DNA from: F23-B02 sp963613665
GTDB taxonomy: Bacteria; Bacillota; Clostridia; Oscillospirales; Oscillospiraceae
Length of the DNA: 64,000 nt
Direction: 5' to 3'
NCBI GenBank assembly: GCA_963613665.1
Contig: CAVEAL010000003.1
Location: forward strand, 62,001-126,000
Part shown: positions 59,240 to 64,000 of the stretch, one piece after another
How positions within the stretch are numbered: position 1 is the stretch's first letter
Layout: each line of letters starts with the position of its first letter
Program-made: the position numbers and the translations under genes
Notes under the pieces: generated by a model
What the model saw: the letters and a program-made list of their open reading frames with translations, nothing else
Told to the model about the DNA's origin: nothing
Databases searched by the model: none

Positions 59240-60022
59240 CTACTCTACTATTCTGTCAAGTATTTCGCCGACGTCTCCGCCGGTAAACGAGAGCGTGTAG
59301 TCGCTCTCATCGCCCGAGAGCTCGACGCTGCCCATGCTGCACAGCTCAAGGATGGATATGAAGGTCGCCACTATCTCCGAGCGGCTGCGGCAGTCGGAAT
59401 AAAGCTCCGATAGCTTCGCCGGACCGCTTTGCAGGCGCTCTATCAGCTCGCGGCTTTTTGTGCGCACTTCATATACGATGCGTGAGGGAGCGAGCCTGTG
59501 TGCAAACTCGGGCTCTGCCGGCTTCCCGCCGCGGGTAATGACCGCGTACAGTGCACGGAAGAGGTCTGCCGGCTCGTGACGGTATTCATACTCGCGCTTT
59601 ATATCCGGCAGCGGCTCAGGGAGCTTTGCGTAATACAGCAGGCCCTTTTCCGATGCCTTTTTCAGCTCCGGCGTTACCTTCTGCACGGCCGTGTATATAT
59701 CCTTGCATTTGAGCTGCTCAAGTGAGCTCATGAGCTCCTCAAGCTCGCTTACCTCTTCCTCACCGGCAAGGAGCGTGCGTGTCTTGATATACAGAAGATG
59801 CGAGGCCATCTGCACGAACTCGCTCGTTATCTCAAGATCCATTTTCTCCATCCGGTCGAGGTATTCAAGGTACTGATCAAGTATCTCGGATATTTTGATA
59901 TCGCGTATCTCTATTTTGTTTTTCGACAGCAGCATAAGGATAAGGCTGAGCGGGCCGTCAAAGTCCTGAAGCTCGTTTTTATCCTTGACTACGCTTTCAA
60001 GGTGAAAAGTCGGATTATCCAT
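59240..60022 (-). CDS. scpA: Segregation and condensation protein A
   Basis: The 260-residue kleisin bridges the SMC heads. The N-terminal FDGPLSLILMLLSKNKIEI near 21-39 and LYIKTRTLL near 74 are family motifs; the C-terminal winged helix is at about 185-255. ATG at 60022 is chosen because the family N-terminus begins there; it lies 2 nt after the M50 protease stop without a strong Shine-Dalgarno. Confidence 0.94.
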   Translation of the reverse strand: MDNPTFHLESVVKDKNELQDFDGPLSLILMLLSKNKIEIRDIKISEILDQYLEYLDRMEKMDLEITSEFVQMASHLLYIKTRTLLAGEEEVSELEELMSSLEQLKCKDIYTAVQKVTPELKKASEKGLLYYAKLPEPLPDIKREYEYRHEPADLFRALYAVITRGGKPAEPEFAHRLAPSRIVYEVRTKSRELIERLQSGPAKLSELYSDCRSRSEIVATFISILELCSMGSVELSGDESDYTLSFTGGDVGEILDRIVE

Positions 60023-60024
60023 TA

Positions 60025-60717
60025 TCAATAAAACAGCTTTACCGCGAGGCTGTTGCCCCACTCGGCAAAAACAAACAGAAAATTAAAGGCCGCTTCCGTA
60101 AGCGTCTGGAGAGGCGCGGCAAGAACGTCGGTGGCTATAAGAGCAAGCAGTATGAGCATCCCGTAGCGCTCGTAACGCATGAGCTTATAATACTTTTCAT
60201 CGCTCATGAGCGAAAACAGCACCTTTGAGCCGTCCAGCGGAGGGACGGGAATTATATTGAATACTGCAAGCGCTATGCTCAGATATGCAGTTATGTAAAC
60301 CATGTCGAGCACATCGCCCAGAAATTCGCTGCCGGATAGCCGGCACGGCACAAATATAACGCCGTAGATAAACAAGACAACGCAGCAGATTATAACATTT
60401 GACACGGGGCCCGCGAGCGCGGTTATCGCCATATCGCGCTTTGGATGCCTGAAATTGCGCATATCTACCGGAACAGGCTTTGCCCAGCCGAATTTGAATG
60501 CGACCATCATTATAAGGCCGACAATGTCGATATGCTTGATGGGGTTGAGCGTGAGTCTGCCCATATTTTTTGCCGTGTTGTCGCCCAGCTTATAGGCAAC
60601 GAAGCCGTGACTGAGCTCGTGCAGCGTTATGCAAACGAGCGCCGGAATAACGGCCATGAGCATATCCGTCAGCACCGACCAGTCAAGGTTCCGCATAACA
60701 TCAGCGAAAGAATTCAT
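60025..60717 (-). CDS. Site-2 protease family (M50) membrane metalloprotease
   Basis: The 230-residue integral membrane protein has HELSHG (zinc HExxH, near 33-38), several hydrophobic helices, and the second active-site motif NIIPVPPLDGSKV near 164-176. It belongs to the YdiL/YwhC-like clostridial M50 group beside scpAB; substrate unknown. Confidence 0.93.
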   Translation of the reverse strand: MNSFADVMRNLDWSVLTDMLMAVIPALVCITLHELSHGFVAYKLGDNTAKNMGRLTLNPIKHIDIVGLIMMVAFKFGWAKPVPVDMRNFRHPKRDMAITALAGPVSNVIICCVVLFIYGVIFVPCRLSGSEFLGDVLDMVYITAYLSIALAVFNIIPVPPLDGSKVLFSLMSDEKYYKLMRYERYGMLILLALIATDVLAAPLQTLTEAAFNFLFVFAEWGNSLAVKLFY

Positions 60718-60729
60718 TATGATGCTTCC

Positions 60730-61320
60730 TTAAACGTATTTTAGTATCTGCGACATGAGCTCATCGCGGCCGCTCCCCTTTTCCGCCGAGAAGAGTATGA
60801 GCGGCGTGTCCCCGTCGAGGCCGAGTGTAAGACGGATAAGCTCAAGATTAGGCCCGCACTCGCTCTTTTTGAGCTTATCGGCCTTGTTTGCGACTACGAC
60901 GAGCGGACACCCCGTGCTTTTGAACCACTGTGCCATGGTCACGTCGTCAGCCGTCGGCTTATGGCGCGAGTCGACGATCATAACGCCGAGGTCAATGAGT
61001 CCGTCAGAAGCAAAAAACTGCTCCATGAGCCTGCCCCAGCGCTCGCGCTCGGACTTGGAGACCTTGGCGTAACCGTAGCCGGGAAGATCGACGAAGTAGA
61101 CCTTTTTATCGATGAGAAAATAGTTTACGTGTATGGTCTTGCCAGGCGACTGTCCGACTCGGGCAAAATTTTTGCGGTTCAAAAGCCTGTTTATGACCGA
61201 TGATTTTCCGACATTCGATTTGCCGGAAAACACTATGTTCGGAAGCTCGCCGCGGATAAATCCTTCGGGAGCCGCCGCACTTTTTATAAACTCGGCTTTA
61301 TTGATATTAAGTTCTGCCAT
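60730..61320 (-). CDS. ysxC: Ribosome biogenesis GTPase YsxC/EngB
   Basis: The 196-residue GTPase aids 50S assembly. G1 is GKSNVGKSS (near 33-41), G3 DLPGYG near 78-83, G4 NKAD near 145-148. Its position directly after lon is conserved in Firmicutes. It starts 7 nt after the lon stop. Confidence 0.96.
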   Translation of the reverse strand: MAELNINKAEFIKSAAAPEGFIRGELPNIVFSGKSNVGKSSVINRLLNRKNFARVGQSPGKTIHVNYFLIDKKVYFVDLPGYGYAKVSKSERERWGRLMEQFFASDGLIDLGVMIVDSRHKPTADDVTMAQWFKSTGCPLVVVANKADKLKKSECGPNLELIRLTLGLDGDTPLILFSAEKGSGRDELMSQILKYV

Positions 61321-61327
61321 GCTTCAC

Positions 61328-63730
61328 CTACTGTCTTATGCCGGGGCGGGACTTCTTGCCCTGCACGGTCATGATCACCTCGGGCTTTGCCTCGGCATCC
61401 TTATGCAAAAGCGCCGTTTCAAGGACCGTATCGACCTTGTCGGCAAATACGAAATTGAGCGCCTTGCGCACCGTCGGGTCGATCTCTTCAAGATCGGGCT
61501 CGTTTTCGGCGGGAATTATGACCGTGCTCACGCCGTTTCGCAGAGCGGCCATGGTCTTTTCCTTCAAGCCGCCTATGGGCAGCACCCTGCCGCGCAGGCT
61601 TATCTCGCCCGTCATTGCGATGTCGCGACGCACGGGAGTGCCCGTCAGCGCGGATACTATCGCCGTGCAGACCGTAACTCCGGCCGACGGACCGTCCTTG
61701 GGAACCGCACCCTCCGGGAAGTGGATATGTATATCTTTCGTTTTATAGAAATCCGCATCTATGCCGAGCTTCTTGGCGCGGCTTCTTATGCAGGTCATTG
61801 CCGCCTGGCAGGATTCCTGCATGACCTTGCCAAGGTTGCCTGTGAGCTCGAGCTTTCCGCTGCCGTCCACAACGGCTGCCTCAACGTCGAGCACCTCGCC
61901 GCCGACGCTAGTCCACGCAAGTCCTCGCACGAGACCGACCTCGTCGCTCAGCCTGCGCTGCTCGGGCTTGTACTTCGGTGATCCGAGGTAGGGCTGCAGT
62001 GCACCGGCGCGCAGCGAAAGGCTCTTGCGCTCACCGTCGGAGATCAGGACCGCCGTCTTGCGGCAGACGGCCGCGATCTGACGCTCAAGGCCTCTGACGC
62101 CGGACTCACGCGTATAATATGTTATGATCTCGCGTATCGCATCGTCGGCGAGCTTGAGCTGCGAGGCCTTCAGGCCGTGCTTTCTGCGCTGCTTGGGAAT
62201 GAGGTGCTGCTTTGCTATGCTCAGCTTTTCCTCGTCGGTATAGCTTGAAAGCTCTATTATCTCCATGCGGTCAAGGAGCGCTCTCGGTATGGTGTCGAGC
62301 GAGTTTGCGGTCGTTATAAAAAACACATCCGAAAGGTCAAAGGGCACTTCAAGGAAATTATCCCTGAATGCCGAGTTCTGCTCCGGGTCAAGAGCCTCGA
62401 GCAGCGCCGCGGAGGGATCGCCGCGGTAATCCGAGCCGAGCTTATCGACCTCGTCGAGCACCATAACGGGGTTCATGCTCTTTGCCTGACGCATGCCGGC
62501 TATGATCCTGCCGGGCATTGCTCCGACATAGGTTTTTCTATGACCGCGTATCTCCGCCTCGTCATGAACGCCGCCGAGTGATATGCGCACGCACCTGCGG
62601 TTTGTTGCGCGGGCTATGCTCATTGCAATGCTGGTCTTGCCCGTTCCCGGAGGGCCGACAAGGCACAGTATGCTGCCTCCGGCCTTGGGTGCGATCGCCC
62701 TGACGGCCAGGTACTCGATAACGCGCTGCTTGACCTTTTCAAGGCCGAAATGATCCTCATCGAGTATTTTTCTAGCCTTGTCTATATCCTGAATCTCTTC
62801 GGTTTTAATGTTCCATGGCAGCTCGAGGCACACGTCGAGATAGCCGCGTATGACCGTCGCCTCCGTTGAACCGAAGGGCTGCTTTGCCAGGTGAGATACC
62901 TCCTTGAGAAGCTTCTCCTCGATCTCCTGCGAAAGCTTGAGGCCGCGGATCTTCTGACGGTATTCGCCGATATCATCGACCGTGTCGTCCTCGCCGAGCT
63001 CCTGCTGGATTATCTTCATCTGCTCGCGCAGATAATAGTCGCGCTGGCTGCGGTTTACCTGCTCGTTTGTCGCATCGGTGAGCTCCTGCTCTATGCTCAT
63101 GACGTTGAGCTCGTGGTTTAGCATCTCAATGAGCATTTCAAGTCTGCGGCAGGGATGCAGCTGCTCAAGAAGCACCTGCTTCTGCCGATAGTCAAGGCGC
63201 ACGTTCTGCGCCGTGTAGTCGGCAACAAAGGCAGGGTCACGGCTGACGACAAGGTTAAGGAGCATTTCCGCCGGCATGTTGCCGGAAAGCTGTATATACT
63301 CGTCAAACAGCCCGACCGTCGTGCGCATGAGCGCTTCCTTCCTGTCGGCCGCAACCTTGTCCGCCTTGTCGGGCACGCTTTCGATATCGCCGAAGAAATA
63401 CGGCTGCTCGGAGGACAACGAGACTATCCTGCCCCTGTACAGGCCTTCGGCCATCACCTTGCACAGCTTGCCGCCCGGCTGGCGCATGAGCTGGCGGATA
63501 CGGCAGACAACGCCGTATTCGTAGAGGTCGGCAGGCTCAGGTATGTCGTTCGATATGTCCTTCTGGGTTACGAGAAATATCTCCTGGTCGGCAGTCTGCG
63601 CGCAGTTGAGGGCCGCCAGAGATACAGGACGCTCAACATCGAAGCTCAGGAGCATTCCCGGAAATATATTAAGGCCGCGCAGCGGGAGAACCGCCATTGC
63701 GCGGTCGGGTATTTTTCTGTTCTGGTTCAT
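61328..63730 (-). CDS. lon: ATP-dependent protease Lon
   Basis: The 800-residue protease has an N-terminal substrate domain (1-205), a coiled-coil/helical part, an AAA+ module with Walker A GPPGTGKTS near 356-364 and Walker B MVLDEVDK near 418, and the C-terminal protease domain with the catalytic Ser in PKDGPSAG near 675-682 and a later catalytic Lys. ATG at 63730 has GGGAGG upstream. It follows clpX, a common Firmicutes order of two AAA+ quality-control genes. Confidence 0.97.
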   Translation of the reverse strand: MNQNRKIPDRAMAVLPLRGLNIFPGMLLSFDVERPVSLAALNCAQTADQEIFLVTQKDISNDIPEPADLYEYGVVCRIRQLMRQPGGKLCKVMAEGLYRGRIVSLSSEQPYFFGDIESVPDKADKVAADRKEALMRTTVGLFDEYIQLSGNMPAEMLLNLVVSRDPAFVADYTAQNVRLDYRQKQVLLEQLHPCRRLEMLIEMLNHELNVMSIEQELTDATNEQVNRSQRDYYLREQMKIIQQELGEDDTVDDIGEYRQKIRGLKLSQEIEEKLLKEVSHLAKQPFGSTEATVIRGYLDVCLELPWNIKTEEIQDIDKARKILDEDHFGLEKVKQRVIEYLAVRAIAPKAGGSILCLVGPPGTGKTSIAMSIARATNRRCVRISLGGVHDEAEIRGHRKTYVGAMPGRIIAGMRQAKSMNPVMVLDEVDKLGSDYRGDPSAALLEALDPEQNSAFRDNFLEVPFDLSDVFFITTANSLDTIPRALLDRMEIIELSSYTDEEKLSIAKQHLIPKQRRKHGLKASQLKLADDAIREIITYYTRESGVRGLERQIAAVCRKTAVLISDGERKSLSLRAGALQPYLGSPKYKPEQRRLSDEVGLVRGLAWTSVGGEVLDVEAAVVDGSGKLELTGNLGKVMQESCQAAMTCIRSRAKKLGIDADFYKTKDIHIHFPEGAVPKDGPSAGVTVCTAIVSALTGTPVRRDIAMTGEISLRGRVLPIGGLKEKTMAALRNGVSTVIIPAENEPDLEEIDPTVRKALNFVFADKVDTVLETALLHKDAEAKPEVIMTVQGKKSRPGIRQ

Positions 63731-63755
63731 ATGCTTTACCTCCCTGATGAGGAAT

Positions 63756-63795
63756 AAAAAAACGCGGCAAGGCAGGGCAATGCCCCGTCTTGCCG
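63756..63795 (-). terminator. Terminator of clpX, upstream of lon
   Basis: A 14-bp stem (63765-63778 with 63782-63795) with one mismatch and one G-U on the minus-strand RNA is followed by a T-run (63762-63756). Only 25 nt separate it from lon, so lon transcription probably depends on read-through or an unseen promoter. Confidence 0.85.
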
Positions 63796-63802
63796 TGATG
63801 TA

Positions 63803-64000
63803 TCATTTGCGTATTACGTCGGGGCCGGTTCCGTTTTTCACGCAGTCGGCAGTGACAATTACTTTCTTTATATCGTGCTCGGACGGCACAGTGTACATGA
63901 TGTCGGTCATGATATTTTCCATTACGCTTCTCAGTCCGCGTGCGCCGATCTTCATTTCAATCGCCTTGTCGGCTATCGCTTCAAGCGCCTGCTTATCGTA
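63803..64000 (-). CDS. clpX: ClpX C-terminal end (5' part outside window)
   Basis: The last 65 codons are present and in frame to the window edge. ALEAIADKAIEMKIGARGLRSV and IMTDIMYTVPS match the C-terminal domain of the ClpX unfoldase, which feeds substrates to ClpP. The zinc-binding N-terminus and Walker motifs lie outside. The lon-clpX adjacency supports the call. Confidence 0.92.
   Translation of the reverse strand, partial: YDKQALEAIADKAIEMKIGARGLRSVMENIMTDIMYTVPSEHDIKKVIVTADCVKNGTGPDVIRK

Noticed and set aside
1..64000. Insertion sequences, prophage, CRISPR arrays, toxin-antitoxin pairs and tRNA genes
   Set aside because: Each intergenic gap was read; none shows regular repeats with spacers, transposase or integrase genes, or a tRNA-like T-loop. 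The region looks like vertically inherited core genome.

Overview
The window is a compact, almost entirely housekeeping stretch of a spore-forming, Gram-positive clostridial chromosome, moderately GC-rich. The gene families and gene order fit the Oscillospirales or a related gut clostridial order; this placement is inferred from families and synteny, since no rRNA is present. Evidence for sporulation includes a complete spoIIIAA-AH operon preceded by a SipL-like gene, cotJ coat genes, yunB, ytfJ (gerW) and a DacF-type carboxypeptidase. No mobile element, CRISPR array, prophage or tRNA gene was seen. Apart from pfk, a dicarboxylate symporter and rnpB, all genes lie on the minus strand.

Layout, left to right. 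1-4.3 kb: the start of a P-type-ATPase-like membrane protein, fba, and a divergently transcribed PPi-type phosphofructokinase and dicarboxylate/amino-acid symporter. 4.3-10.7 kb: cotJ genes (a CotJA-CotJB fusion plus CotJC), then murD, a methionine gamma-lyase family gene, yunB and ligA. 10.8-11.2 kb: RNase P RNA (+ strand). 11.2-18.2 kb: RNase J, an M19 dipeptidase and an ArsC-like protein; rpe-recR; and a tyrosine T-box operon (C_GCAxxG_C_C protein, tyrS, YbaK deacylase). 18.2-33.2 kb: the conserved series sipL, spoIIIAA-AH, asp23, nusB, xseA, xseB, ispA, dxs, tlyA, nadK, argR, recN. 33.2-47.4 kb: a long collinear cluster headed by the c-di-AMP synthase cdaA and ending with the PASTA kinase prkC and rsgA. 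47.5-55.6 kb: a cysteine desulfurase/DUF3343 pair; carD-ispD-ispF; and rpiR, a flavoprotein, cmk and an IspH-S1 fusion. 55.7-64 kb: clpX (partial), lon, ysxC, an M50 protease, scpA, scpB, a DUF2953 protein, ytfJ, dacF and rluB.

Functional themes are glycolysis and pentose phosphate (fba, pfk, rpe), isoprenoid precursors (dxs, ispD, ispF, ispH, ispA), cell-wall control (murD, dacF, cdaA, prkC/prpC, a possible MurR/RpiR regulator), translation and RNA maturation (tyrS, fmt, def, rlmN, rsmB, rsgA, rnpB, rnj), DNA repair (ligA, recR, recN, xseAB, priA) and sporulation.

The most interesting points are: (i) a Tyr T-box operon joining tyrS to a C_GCAxxG_C_C redox-type protein and an aminoacyl-tRNA deacylase; (ii) face-to-face overlapping fba/pfk promoters; (iii) a CotJA-CotJB fusion; (iv) a 50-residue membrane protein whose start and Shine-Dalgarno lie in the upstream terminator; (v) a 12-base element shared by the sipL and DUF3343/cysteine-desulfurase upstream regions; (vi) a minimal SpoIIIAG; and (vii) nested hairpins in the rpe leader. 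None amounts to a clearly new multi-gene system.
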